A DNA stretch of 64,000 bases from Azolla caroliniana (Eukaryota; Polypodiophyta): contig JBHGNT010000012.1 in NCBI GenBank assembly GCA_043228905.1, forward strand, positions 15,810,001-15,874,000, given 5' to 3'. The translations under genes were made by a program, and so were the position numbers. Each line of letters begins with the position of its first letter. Position 1 is the stretch's first letter. The notes under the pieces are model-generated. The model did no database searches. It saw only the letters and a program-made list of their open reading frames with translations, and was not told where the DNA came from. Below are positions 19,967 to 29,885 of this stretch, piece after piece.

Positions 19967-20476
19967 CAAAATTATTTAGTAATGGAGACTCCATGCCAAA
20001 GCTGAGCCGCTTAGCAATGTGTCTAGTAGACTCCACTTATTTAGTAATTATTTAGTAAACGGAGCAAACCATGCCAAAGCTGAGCCGCTCAACAACGTGC
20101 CTACTAGTCCCACTCGTGATCCATTAGTGGGATATCGGGAAGGATGCATTTGAATGACGAATTGAACTTGATTAAGGAATCCTCTAAATTGTGATCGTGT
20201 TCCATCGAATTTCATAGGAAGGCCGATCTTGGGTTCTTTATGAATCCCTTGAGTACTTGGTCCTTGTTGTTGCAACGCTACAATGGTTGCTTCAAGTTGT
20301 TGCATGAGTAACGCTAGCTCCCCATGTTGTTGTTGCGTTTGTTACTTTTCTAAAGAGATTTGTTGAAGATCCCCCAACGGCCATTGATTTTCTTGTTCCA
20401 ATGCGAGAAACTTTTTTTTCAAGTATTGTAGCTCCGAGAAAACGGATTGATATTCTTGAGCGCTAATAGTTTCCAT
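19967..20476 (-). pseudogene. E-family gypsy gag remnant (fragment R)
   Basis: From the ATG at 20476 (METISAQEYQSVF) the minus strand follows chromovirus E gag (MATVSAEEYQSVF) through the glutamine-rich coiled region to the KIGLPMKFDGTRSQFRGFLNQV block. It contains a TAA where E has a Gln codon (near 20343) and a short internal duplication near 19980-20090. It is cut at 19967 by the copia N LTR. The remainder of the element is missing. Confidence 0.75.
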
Positions 20477-20680
20477 AATATTGGAGAAACGAGGGATAAG
20501 AGGATTAGTATGAAGGAAGGGAGGAGTAAGAAAATAGACTAATTCGGTTCAAACTATTAGGAATAGTACTAAAGATGGAGAGGGAATTAGTACTAGAGGT
20601 AGAGGAGGATGAGTACTATGAGTACTTAAGAGGAGAAGATGGTGTGGAACTCACGAGAGAGAGGGAGGGAGAGATAGATA
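20477..20680 (-). repeat. Leader and LTR start of fragment R
   Basis: After a short leader, ATTCGGTTCAAAC is followed by an LTR-like TATTAGGAATAGTACT (from 20555), the counterpart of TGTCAGGAACTC in chromovirus E. Similarity fades in a GA/GATA-rich tract near 20660, where the foldback repeat begins. Confidence 0.6.
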
Positions 20681-20885
20681 GATAGATAGATTATATTATC
20701 GTATTCGGAGGTCAAATATGACCTATGATACCAAAAATATTACATTTCACGTGATGCATCATGAAGCAAGTGTCTCACATCCCATCTACCAAACCATTTT
20801 TTTCTATATCTTGCATCCAACCGGAACATTTTTGGTCTCATAGGTCATATTTGACCTCAGAAGATGATAATATAATCTATCTATC
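20681..20885. mobile_element. Candidate foldback element/MITE with 58-bp inverted arms
   Basis: The left arm 20681-20738 and right arm 20828-20885 are reverse complements over 58 bp with a few mismatches. Both contain GAGGTCAAATATGACCTATG (or its complement) and a GATAGATTATATTATC outer part. An 89-bp spacer separates them. The size and AT-rich arms resemble a MITE. A flanking duplication is hidden by surrounding GATA/CTAT simple repeats, so the class is uncertain. Confidence 0.6.
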
Positions 20886-20992
20886 CATCCATCCAACTAT
20901 CTATCTATCTTTAACTATCCTATTTTATTGCTACTCATGTTGTTTGCTAAACTGACAAACAAGTCCTCAGTCATCTTCCACAACATCAACGT
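20886..20992. other. Short unassigned spacer
   Basis: Begins as CTAT/CATC simple repeat and continues as anonymous AT-rich sequence ending ACGT, directly before LTR K1. No coding signal is seen. Confidence 0.6.
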
Positions 20993-21279
20993 TGTTGCGA
21001 AGATACGCGTTCATGCGTGCTTCACTTGAACGGGACCATCAGGGTCTCAGACCGAGGAGGACGTCTGTCAAGTAATGGAGAAGAGAACGATGTGATTATA
21101 AGAAGAACAAGAAGAAGTATAATAAGATTGATTGAAGATAAAATAAGATGAACAATAATAACTATAATTATAAGAAGAATTTTATATTTATGATGATGGT
21201 GATGGTGATTATATCCTCTATTGAGCCCCTTACACAAGCCCAATTAGAGGCTTTTATAGGCCTCTCCATGCTTGGGACA

Positions 21280-21316
21280 TGCATAAAACCATGGGCTAAA
21301 ACCATGGTTTTGTGCA
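21280..21316. repeat. Hairpin 1 in LTR K1
   Basis: TGCATAAAACCATGG and CCATGGTTTTGTGCA form a near-perfect stem with a 7-base loop. A second copy of the hairpin follows at 21336. Confidence 0.85.
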
Positions 21317-21335
21317 CACGGTTTTGCTTATGACA

Positions 21336-21373
21336 TGCACAAAACCATAGGCTTAAAACCATGGTTTTCTGCA
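21336..21373. repeat. Hairpin 2 in LTR K1
   Basis: TGCACAAAACCATAG pairs with CCATGGTTTTCTGCA, a tandem copy of the preceding hairpin about 56 bp downstream. Solo LTR K2 has the same pair at about 22619 and 22677. Confidence 0.8.
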
Positions 21374-21395
21374 CACGGTTTTTTACATTTGTTTC

Positions 21396-21873
21396 TGTTG
21401 AGAATCAAGCTCAACATAGTGCAACGTGTGAACACACCTTTTGAGAATCTATGATTACTCAAAGGTCAAGAGTCACACCACTACTCTCTACACATTAACT
21501 ATGTGTCATAGAATCATATTCTATGACACATAACTAATGAGTTACATATTCCCCATGACTATGAGTCTTCACATTCCCCAAGAGAGAGAGTGGTTGTTGT
21601 AGTTAGTTAATGAAGAGAGAGGGTGACTATATATAAAGCACCCTCCTTACACTTCATACTAAGTCGGTTGTGACTTCTTGTAATGCTACAATTTTGTATC
21701 TCCATTCTACTTGTGAAATATACATCTTCTTATTCTTGAGTATTTTATTTCTCTTGCTTATCTATCTTGTGTTCTCTTCTCTCCTCTATTTTTCTCTCTA
21801 TCTCTCTCACACACACATACACATAACACACATATCTATTCCGCTGCACAAGAATCACCATCGATTCTTTACA
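21396..21873 (+). repeat. Copia H 5' LTR
   Basis: 478 bp, TGTTGAGAATCAAGC to CATCGATTCTTTACA, with TG...CA ends. TATATATAAAG near 21630 is a likely TATA box. The five bases before it are GTTTC; the matching right TSD is outside the window. Confidence 0.8.
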
Positions 21874-21884
21874 TTGTATCAGAG
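21874..21884 (+). other. Primer-binding site of copia H
   Basis: TTGTATCAGAG followed by CG, one base different from the usual TGGTATCAGAGC, directly after the LTR. Confidence 0.8.
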
Positions 21885-22040
21885 CGATTTGGTAGCTTGA
21901 ACTAGCCCACTCGCCTCATCGTCATCTTGTGTTGTGCTCTACACCAACGTTCAAGAAGAACTGACTCATCACTATTGTAGTACCATTACATAGGTCGTGT
22001 TCGAGAGAGAAGGAAAAGAAGAAAGGAATCTTAATCGACA

Positions 22041-23695
22041 ATGAATACTCAAATGGGGAGCGGTCTCCCTAGTGAGAAGTTGGACCGAAACAACTTCGCA
22101 TCTTGGGAGTACAAGATGCACCAATACCTTGTCAACCAAGGCTATTGGGGTTACATCAAAGGAGCACAAGAAAACCGACCCGACCCGAAAGACGCCGACT
22201 ACGCAACATGGGAGCAAGCAGCAAGCCAAGTGATGTATTACTTGGCGACATGTGTTCACAACCACATGCTCGGCTACATTCGAGAAGCCGAGATGCCGAA
22301 GGAAGCATTGTTGCGAAGATGCGCGTGCGTGCGTGCTTCGCTTGAGCGGGACCACCGGGGTCTCAGACCGGTGAGGATGTTCGCGAAATTGTTGAAAAGA
22401 TGACGATGTGTATGTAGGAATCGAGGAAACTAATGTCACACTTTGAGAAGATCGAAAGATTGACAATTATAAGAAGTATAATAATATTGATCGATAGTAA
22501 AAGAAGAAGAAAAATAAGAAGTATATTTATAAGAAGAATTTTATATTGATGGTGATATCACATATTGAGCCCCCCCTTTACGCAAGCCTTACGAGGGTGG
22601 TTTTTATAGGTCTATCCATGCACAAAACCATAGGCTTGGACCCATGGTTTTTGGGCACACGGTTTTTCTTGTGGCATGCACAAAACCATGGGCTTGGAAC
22701 ATGGTTTTGTGCACATGGTTTTGTACAGTTGTTTTCCTATGTCTTTTGAATATGAAAAGAAATTTACATAACATCTAAAGTACTTGGTAGATTCCCTAAT
22801 GGTAAGAAAAATGTCTTCTATCTCGGAGGTGCAAGGTTCAATCTTGCTTGCACCCCCTTGTATGCATTAGGCCTTAGGATAATTTTTATATTTATAATCG
22901 TTTGTATAATGTGCGTGGAACTACACTATTTCGCAATTTCTCCCATTGGACATGCAACATCACGACAACGTGGGAGAATCTATGAAAGATTTTTGCCACC
23001 AACACGACCGCGAGAAAGCTTCAACTCCGCCAAGAGTCGAACAACATCCAACAACGGGATATGTCCATCACAAGCTACACCTTGAAGATCAAGGAGCTTT
23101 GTGATGCACTCGGCTCGATAAGCGTCAATGTGGAGGATGACAAAATGGTGCAAATATGACTCGGCGCCCTTGCACCACGGTTCGGCGCAATGCGGACCGC
23201 CGTACTAGCATGAGAGAATCTGCCCTCCTTCGATCTTCAATCCATGTTGTTGGTCGAAGAAAATCATGTTCGAACAAGGAGCAATGCCTCGGAAGGACAC
23301 ATGCTCTACATGCATTCGGACGGAGGAAGAGGACGCGATCGTGCAAGAAGAGGCCAATTCGACCAAGGACGAGGTGGACGAGGCCCGACTTATGAAAACA
23401 ACTTGCAATTTCGGCATCAAGACAGAAGTCATCAAGGAACCTTTGGAAGAAGGGGGAGCTTCCATTCCGGTTCAAGCCGACAAAACTCAGTCGAATGCAA
23501 ATATTGCGGGAAAATCGGTCACCACAAAGAAGAATGTCGTAAGAAGATACGGGAGTCGGCTTCCACTAGCCGACAACTCACCAACTACGCCACCAACTCC
23601 GACTATGACGATCGTGGCAGAATGTTCATGATGAGACATAGAGCAAATTTTATGTTGGCTTCTACTTCAACTAGTGCCTCGGGTCCGGAAGACGT
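22041..23695 (+). pseudogene. Copia H gag with solo LTR K2 inside
   Basis: The ATG at 22041 starts MNTQMGSGLPSEKLDRNNF, then WEYKMHQYLVNQGYWGY, up to EAEMPKEA, where LTR K2 interrupts (22309-22967). The frame resumes with WENL, an in-frame TGA (22983-22985), KIFATNTTARKLQLRQELN, KELCDALG, a second TGA (23157-23159), then GALAPRFGAM and a CCHC knuckle CKYCGKIGHHKEEC (about 23495-23540). It ends at GPED where gypsy G enters. Motifs are typical UBN2 copia gag. Two nonsense codons and two insertions make it non-functional. Confidence 0.8.
22309..22967. repeat. Solo LTR K2 in copia H gag
   Basis: 659 bp, TGTTGCGAAGATGCGCG to CAACATCACGACA. It has no internal region, so it is a solo LTR. Flanks are GCAT on the left and ACGT on the right, compatible with a mutated 4-bp duplication: removing the LTR plus one 4-bp copy keeps gag in frame. 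It carries the clan motif GGGACCACCGGGGTCTCAG (from 22348) and two hairpins. Confidence 0.8.
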
Positions 23696-24167
23696 TGTCG
23701 CGTTATTACGCGCGTGCGTGTAGAAAGGGGCGGGACCACGGGGGTCTCGGACGAGGGAAAAGGGATGCCAAGAAAACCGACTCCTGACATGACCCGGAGG
23801 CGACCGAACACGAGAGAGAGAGAGAGAGCGTGCGCACGACACCAACTCTTATGCATAGGGAACGGAGGGCTATGCTCTCGACACCACCGGATACACCAAC
23901 ATGCACAAACAGATACGAGCGTATATATTACAAAGGAAAAGATACAACCCCAACTTCGAGCCGGGGTACACTCAGAAGAAAAGACGTTAACCCTAACAGA
24001 GCTTTGCCGCCATGGCTACTATGCTCAACTTCTCAAGAAGGAAAAGAAGAAGAAGACCATAAGACAGTTACTAACCCTAGAAATTCTTAACAAAACGACC
24101 CTCTACAAAATGGTATACCCCTACGACTCAAAATGGGCAACCCCTTCACAAGAGACCCCTCCCTTCC
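23696..24167 (-). repeat. Gypsy G 3' LTR, first part
   Basis: TGTCGCGTTATTACGCGCG to CCCCTCCCTTCC, where gypsy B enters. It continues at 39775. It includes the clan motif near 23732. Confidence 0.85.
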
Positions 24168-24586
24168 TGTTATTCGTTAGCCGGACAAGGCCTAACACAA
24201 GGTGTCACGGAGACACTTCACCAAAGGGTGATTACGGCATAGGATTAAGATTCAACGATTACACCGACTTACGTAAGTTACACGATTAGAATGCTTTGGT
24301 TAATTGCACGCGTAAGATATAACAGTAATTACAGAACGGAAATCAAGATAGAAGTATAAACATCATAAGCTCTATTAATTATCCGCTGTGATTACAATGG
24401 GGTCCGGGCCTTTAAATAGGTTTCCGGCCCGTAGTACAAAACGGTGCCTCTCGCACCTATTCGGAATCCGTCCGGATCTGGAACGGCATACCGTTTCCAG
24501 TCCGTCCGTCCACACTATGCCTATTTACAACCATACTTAATTAACTCCTTCACTCCGTATTTTGGACTCCTTGCCGGCCGGTAACA
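24168..24586 (-). repeat. Gypsy B 3' LTR
   Basis: TGTTATTCGTTAGCCGG to TGCCGGCCGGTAACA. A minus-strand TATTTAAAGG box lies near 24412. The partner is at 39356-39774. Confidence 0.95.
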
Positions 24587-24752
24587 CATGGCACGCCCGT
24601 GGGACAGTACCTTGTACGTCGAACCCTTCTCGGCCCCTTCATTGTTCACCCAAACTGTCCAAAATATCTTGTTCCAGAGTTTCCAATTATTCTTCCGGTT
24701 GTGGTTGTTGCGGCTGTGCTTGCTGCTGCTGCTGCTGTGGTTGCGGTTGGGA

Positions 24753-27572
24753 CTACGGCTGTTCCGGCTGCTCTATAGGCGGCTGCTCGGCTTGCTGCTG
24801 CTGCTCCGTTTGTTTCGCTGACTCCGGCTGCTCCGTTTGTCTCTCTGGCTCCGGCATCTCCGTTTGACTGCTTCCGGTCCGGTCTCCTTCCAGTAACGGT
24901 TCCTCATCACTGAGGTTGACCGTAACTGGTTCTCGTTCTTTCTCTCCCCGGATCCGGGACCTCTCGTAGCTTTCAAACTGGATCTGCGCCTCCAGCCTGT
25001 CGTCGTCCAGCTGAGCTACAAGTTGCCGGACTTGCTCTAGTTGGTCCTCTGCCAAGGCTTGAAAGTCTTCGGCCAACTCATCCCTTATACCGGTGAAGTC
25101 TTCGGAATTCAACATATAGCAATCATCTCCCTCCTTCCGCCGGTTCTCTACGTCGGCCCGGAGCAATTGGAGTTCCGCCGCGTTCGTGGCCCACTTGGTC
25201 CACCATTTGACGGAACCGTTGTCAATCAAGCTCTTGGTCTGGTTCAACCAGGCCCGCATTATATCTTGGATGCGACTTGCTCCCATTTGTGCTCTGCTTT
25301 CCACCACTTGTCGCTCCTCCTTCAACTGCTTGATGAGATTTGCCGTATCCTCCGCCTGCTCTCTGTAGCGCGTCAGCTGCCCTTGATATGTCGTTTGCAG
25401 CCTCTGCAGTACCTCCGCCACTCTTTCTTTTTCCGCCTGCTGTTGCATGAGGAGCTCTGTCTGAACCTTCTCCGCCTCTTCCAACCGTCTTCTGTTTTCC
25501 GCTTGTTCCTTGGCGAATGCGGTTGCGGTCCGATCAACTGCTTGCCGGAGCTCATCTGTCCGTTCCTTGTGCTCCGTTTGCAACCGTTTATACTCCCGGT
25601 GCAATTGCTCAAATTCCTCCGTTTTTTGTTTGAGCTTGCCGTTGATCTGGCGATGGTTCCGGTCCTCCCGGTCCTTTACCTGCCGGAGTTCCTCTTTCAG
25701 GCGCTCTACTTCTGTTTCGGCGTTCCTCCGGAGCCTGTCCTTCTCTTGCAGCATTTTCTCCTTTTCCTCCTTGAGCCGGTCGTACGCTTGGTGGCCTTTC
25801 CGTAAGCTCTCCTCGACTCGGCGTAGATTCTCAACAGTCTTTTTGAGTTCTGCCTCCGCTGCCGTCTTCAATTCTCTTTCGCGGCTCCTCAGCGCTTCTT
25901 GGGCAGCTAGCTCATCCTTTAAATCCGCAAGCTCTTGGGCTTGTGCCCCATTTCTCTCCGGAACGGTTTCCGTTGCCGGGGTCTGATTGCTATGTACAGG
26001 TTGATCTGCCGCTTTATTCTGTACATTGCCCGGAGTCACCGGTACTTGGACTTGTGTTGTCAAAGCCAATTGAGCCATTTCCGTTGTGACCCTGTCCAAG
26101 TCTTGTTCAAGGCTCCGGATTCTAGACCGGGCCGTCTCTAAATCTACGGTTGTGACGAGCAACCGTTCCTGGTGCGTTCTCTCTTCCGCCTCTATATACT
26201 CGACCACTCCAGCGATTTGCTCGCCTACCCACCGTAGCCACATGCTACTGGTGCCTTGTTGCTGTACTGGTCGGGTCGGCTCATTCACTGTGGAATTGTC
26301 TGGCCTGAGTGCCTGCATATGCCGTTCTGGTTCTACTCCTTGGCCGCCGTGTGTTCTGGCTGGGCTCGCCGACTGTTGAGTTCCGGTTCTCGCCGTCTTC
26401 GGAGCCGTTGGAATGACTTCTTCTATAGAAGTCGACAAGACCGTTTCCCTACGCACCGGTTCCGGTTCCTCCCTTGTGGTTTGCTCAGGTTGAGTTGGGG
26501 GCGTTTCTGCCTCTCGCGGGTACGACCGCTCCCCTCCTGTCTCGGCGGTCCTACTTCTTGACCGTCGTTGGAGGTGCTCTTCTGGCTCCTCCGTTTCCTC
26601 TTCCTGTGTCACGGCATGTTTCTGTGCCGTCAAGGGTTCCGGTTCCTTCTGTCCCGGTCTCCGTATGGTTATCTTGACGGGTGGGACCGGTGACACCTCC
26701 TCCGGTTCTGGGACCCGCTTCTTCCCTTTCGTCGCCTTCGACGCCAGCAGCTGCTGTCGTTTGGACGCCGGCTTCGAGGTGCTTCCTTCCGATACTCTTG
26801 GCCGCTTCTTTGGCTGGACGGTCTCGACCGGCGGCACGAGCAATGTTATCCATTGAGCTACGGCGTGCCACAGCTTCCGGCCCTCCTTGCCGTCCTTTCC
26901 TCGTACCATGTCGATTGCCGTGCACAAACCGTCTGCAATCAACACCGGCCAGTCCACCTTGACCCCTTCATAGGTGGCTATGATCATCCCTGCCCGATTT
27001 TTTGGCATGACAGGGGGTCGGGGGTACACGTGACCGTACTCATGGAGCACTCGAGCTATCTCCCTGAATAGCGGATCTTCGCCGCCCTGCGTCCGATAGC
27101 CTTTGCCGGCAACAGAGTACTCACCGAAATATCGGATGAGTTGCTCCGAGGTTGGGTTATCGATCTGAAAGATTCCTCCCTCCGGAAGGCCTGTTAGCGC
27201 ACGGATCGCTTCCTCGGTGATGACCTCTGTGGCGAGCTCCTTGATGACCCGGTCGGCTTCTCTGTGCGGCGGTGCCTCCATGATGGCCAAGAACCCCTCC
27301 AGTCCGTGTTGCCTGAACCATTTCCTGGCCGCTTCCGACAGTGTTTGTGGTTCCATGTCTGCTTCAAGGTCGAGGGAAGATGGCGAGGTAGAGTGGTGAT
27401 GAGAGTGAGAGCGAGAGAGAGAGCGTTCTGAGCGTGGGGGTTCTCTGCGTGCAGGTTCGCGTTTGCTCAGCTTCCACTGCCTTGGTGCTTCTGTGCTTCT
27501 TGGCTCGCGAAATGAAAAGGTCTCCATGCGTTCTGCTTCTTCTTTGTGCGTTTTGGCGCCTTTTTCGAGCAT
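24753..27572 (-). CDS. Long extra ORF downstream of pol in gypsy B: basic/low-complexity N-region, globular domain, long coiled coil
   Basis: About 939 residues from the ATG at 27572 (MLEKGAKTHKEEAERME); the frame is open 28 codons further, so the start is uncertain. I do not recognise a named family. Visible parts: an Arg/Ser/Pro-rich start (about 1-70); a globular region of about 200 residues (LSEAARKWFRQHGLEGFL, ALTGLPEGGIFQIDN, LHEYGHVYPRPPVMP); a long P/E/R/T-rich linker; then roughly 400 residues of heptad-like coiled coil (LKDELAAQEALRSRERELK, LQQLQREY-type repeats); and an acidic, Gln/Pro-rich end. There are no signal peptide or membrane segments, so it is not a visible envelope protein. 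It sits in sense orientation between pol and the 3' LTR, where some Tat/Athila elements carry accessory ORFs. A TAG at 24753 cuts off a further 21 Gln-rich codons. Confidence 0.7.
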   Translation of the reverse strand: MLEKGAKTHKEEAERMETFSFREPRSTEAPRQWKLSKREPARREPPRSERSLSRSHSHHHSTSPSSLDLEADMEPQTLSEAARKWFRQHGLEGFLAIMEAPPHREADRVIKELATEVITEEAIRALTGLPEGGIFQIDNPTSEQLIRYFGEYSVAGKGYRTQGGEDPLFREIARVLHEYGHVYPRPPVMPKNRAGMIIATYEGVKVDWPVLIADGLCTAIDMVRGKDGKEGRKLWHAVAQWITLLVPPVETVQPKKRPRVSEGSTSKPASKRQQLLASKATKGKKRVPEPEEVSPVPPVKITIRRPGQKEPEPLTAQKHAVTQEEETEEPEEHLQRRSRSRTAETGGERSYPREAETPPTQPEQTTREEPEPVRRETVLSTSIEEVIPTAPKTARTGTQQSASPARTHGGQGVEPERHMQALRPDNSTVNEPTRPVQQQGTSSMWLRWVGEQIAGVVEYIEAEERTHQERLLVTTVDLETARSRIRSLEQDLDRVTTEMAQLALTTQVQVPVTPGNVQNKAADQPVHSNQTPATETVPERNGAQAQELADLKDELAAQEALRSRERELKTAAEAELKKTVENLRRVEESLRKGHQAYDRLKEEKEKMLQEKDRLRRNAETEVERLKEELRQVKDREDRNHRQINGKLKQKTEEFEQLHREYKRLQTEHKERTDELRQAVDRTATAFAKEQAENRRRLEEAEKVQTELLMQQQAEKERVAEVLQRLQTTYQGQLTRYREQAEDTANLIKQLKEERQVVESRAQMGASRIQDIMRAWLNQTKSLIDNGSVKWWTKWATNAAELQLLRADVENRRKEGDDCYMLNSEDFTGIRDELAEDFQALAEDQLEQVRQLVAQLDDDRLEAQIQFESYERSRIRGEKEREPVTVNLSDEEPLLEGDRTGSSQTEMPEPERQTEQPESAKQTEQQQQAEQPPIEQPEQP

Positions 27573-27719
27573 GCACACGTCGTGTACCAATTTAGTATTA
27601 AGTAGCGTGATGGCTCTTAAATGCCCACTACGTACCTTTTCGCGCCTTGCTTTCACACCCGTACATACCTCGATTTTTAATGTTTTTTTTTTTTTGTTTT
27701 TTTTTGACGGTATGTGATC

Positions 27720-29413
27720 TTACACATCCGTAGGTCCCTTCGGACCCTTACCGTTTTCCTTACGGGTTGCCGTGTCTTCCTTCGCCTCTGCCACTGGTTC
27801 CCCGTCGTCTTTTTCTTCAATCCGTACCGTTCCTGGTATAGTGCCGGTGGGCTTCATAAACGGGTTCTTTGGCATCGGTCCTTTATAGGGCTTTAGTCGA
27901 AATCCGTTCACCCACTTGCCTAGTACTTCACCGGCAAGTGTCCCTATCTGATAGGACCCGTTGTATTCCCGTGTCAGCCAATACGGGCCTGTCCATCTAA
28001 ACCGGAGTTTACCCGGCATTTTGCCCATCCTCGTTTGGAACACTAGAACCGGCTTTCCGATTTCGAACATCTTTTCGTTACCTTTCCGGTGACGGTCAAC
28101 GAACGCTTTCCGTCGTCGTTGCTCCAGTTCCAGGTGTAGGATGCTGGCCAGCCGTTGCTCCTCCAGTTCGCATAGTGCTGCTAGCCGCATTTCCTCCGAC
28201 TTCTTTTCATTCAGCCGTTCCCGTAGTTGGATCCGTAAGCTTGGTACCTGAAATTCCACAGGCATGACCGCCTCTAAACCGAACGCTAGCCGAAACGGCG
28301 TTGTCCGGATACTTGTTTTGTATGCCGTTCGGTACGCCCATAGCGCGCTATGGAGCTTTGTGTCCCAGTCCGTCCGGTTTTCATTGACAATTTTGCGGAG
28401 AATGTTCAGCAGCGTTTTGTTGGTGGACTCTGCTAACCCGTTCGCCTGTGGGTAGTACGGTGTGCTTCGTTTATGGACCACGGCATAGAACGTTGTTAAG
28501 CTTTCCACTACCTGGCCAAGGAAGTGGCCTCCTTGGTCACTGATTAATTCAATCGGACATCCATACCGGCACCAAATGTTTTCGTACAGGAATTTTGCTG
28601 TGGATGACGCGGTGTTGTCTCTCAGGGCCTTAGCTTCCATCCATTTAGTGCAATAATCTGTTGCCACGATGACATAACGATTACCCGTTCTCATTGCCGG
28701 TGGCTTGAACGGTCCGACAAAATCCAACCCCCACTTCTGGAATGGCTCTAGTGGAAGTACCGGTTGGTGTGGCATCCGTGCTTGCTCCGTAGGCTGGCCC
28801 ATTCGTTGGCATAGGTCACATTCCTTAGCATACTTGACGGCGTCTTTTAACGTCGTGGGCCACCATAAGCCGCTCTGCCATACTTTCCTTGCCGTCGCTT
28901 CCCCGGCATAGTGGCCTCCGGCAACCCCACAGTGTGCTTCCCGTAAGATTACTTGTTTCTCGTCACTACGGACTGCCCGTCTCCATATTCCATCTGCTCC
29001 TTTGTGGTAGAGAGTGTCCCGTAACAGACAGAAATTGCGGCTCTGCACCGCCAGTCGTTTCCTCTCGTCCCGGTTCATTTCCTCCGGTGGCAGACCCGTG
29101 CTTAGGAACTGGTGCATGTTCGTCAGCCACCTATCTTCTGACGCCACCGTGTCGTCCGCTGCCGTTTCCGGGGTGATACGGAATAACTCTGCGTCCGGGA
29201 ATTCATCCGCTACTCCGTCGCCTGATTCTCCGGACTCTAACCGGCTCAGGTAGTCTGCTACGGCATGCTGTATACCGGGCCGGTGGAAGATCTCGAATTC
29301 GAACTCCTGCAACAGCAAGGTCCAATGGGCCAACTTACCGGTCAGGGACGCCTTGGACACTAAGTACAGGAGCGTCGAATGATCCACATGAAAGGAGAAC
29401 TTCCTTCCCAATA
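27720..29413 (-). CDS. Gypsy B pol, distal part: RNase H end and integrase
   Basis: Continues the RNase H domain after chromovirus E (KFSFHVDHSTLLYLV, FHRPGIQHAVADYLSR). It then shows the H2C2 finger (EAHCGVAGGHYAGE ... ECDLCQRMG) and the integrase core with D in WGLDFVGPF, D in LISDQGGHFLG and E in NGLAESTNKTL. The C-terminal module reads FRWTGPYWLTREYNGSYQIG and VNGFRLKPYKG, followed by a charged tail. No chromodomain is present. There is no internal stop. The only lesion in this part is the E insertion upstream. The next ORF starts about 150 bp downstream. Confidence 0.85.
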
Positions 29414-29418
29414 GGTAA

Positions 29419-29551
29419 TGTCAGGAACTCTATTAAGGCAGAGAAGGAATTAGTACTAAAAGAAGGATTAGTACTATTGTCGGGGAATAGTACTAAGACA
29501 GAGAAGGATTAGTACTATGAGAGGTGTCGAACTTTGAGAGAAGGAATGGGT

Positions 29552-29595
<44 letters not shown>

Positions 29596-29885
29596 TGATG
29601 CGAAAGGTATATGTATTATATGAAGGAAGATATACAACAGTAGTTAGAAGGCTTAAGACTGGCGTTGAACCGATTTGGTTCGAACTAATGCCTTGCGCCT
29701 CCTTTTATAGTGTCTTCAGGAATACTCCTGAAGTTTCTAGAATGTTCCAAAGAAATCTGGAATATACATCAATTTCCCAATAAAACCTAAATGAAAATAA
29801 TATCCTTCAAATTACAATTTATAACCTAATGGTAAAGTCTCGACCCGTGTAACAAAAGGTTATGGGTTCGAGTCTAGTTATGACA
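29419..29885 (-). repeat. Chromovirus E 3' LTR
   Basis: TGTCAGGAACTCTATT to GAGTCTAGTTATGACA. It contains a GA microsatellite (about 29553-29591) and a minus-strand TATAAAAG box at 29702-29709. Confidence 0.95.

Larger units (their letters stand above)
20993..21395. repeat. LTR K1, left part, interrupted by copia H
   Basis: TGTTGCGAAGATACGCG onward aligns with the first ~400 bp of solo LTR K2 (22309-22967). It contains the clan motif GGGACCATCAGGGTCTCAGACC (written here from 21032) and two hairpins. ACGT (20989-20992) precedes it. It is cut by the copia H LTR at 21396; its remainder would lie beyond the right window edge. Confidence 0.8.
21396..23695 (+). mobile_element. Copia H, left part (LTR, primer site, gag); continues at 63289
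   Basis: A plus-strand Ty1/copia element inserted in LTR K1. Its LTR, primer site and gag are here. Gypsy G (23696-63288) separates this part from protease and integrase sequence at 63289-64000. Ignoring G and one copy of the ACGT duplication, the gag frame runs directly into the protease frame, which proves the two parts belong together. The element leaves the window on the right. Confidence 0.9.

Noticed and set aside
24753-27572. Envelope gene of gypsy B
   Set aside because: The position is suggestive, but there is no signal peptide, membrane segment or cysteine pattern. The protein is mainly coiled coil and low-complexity.
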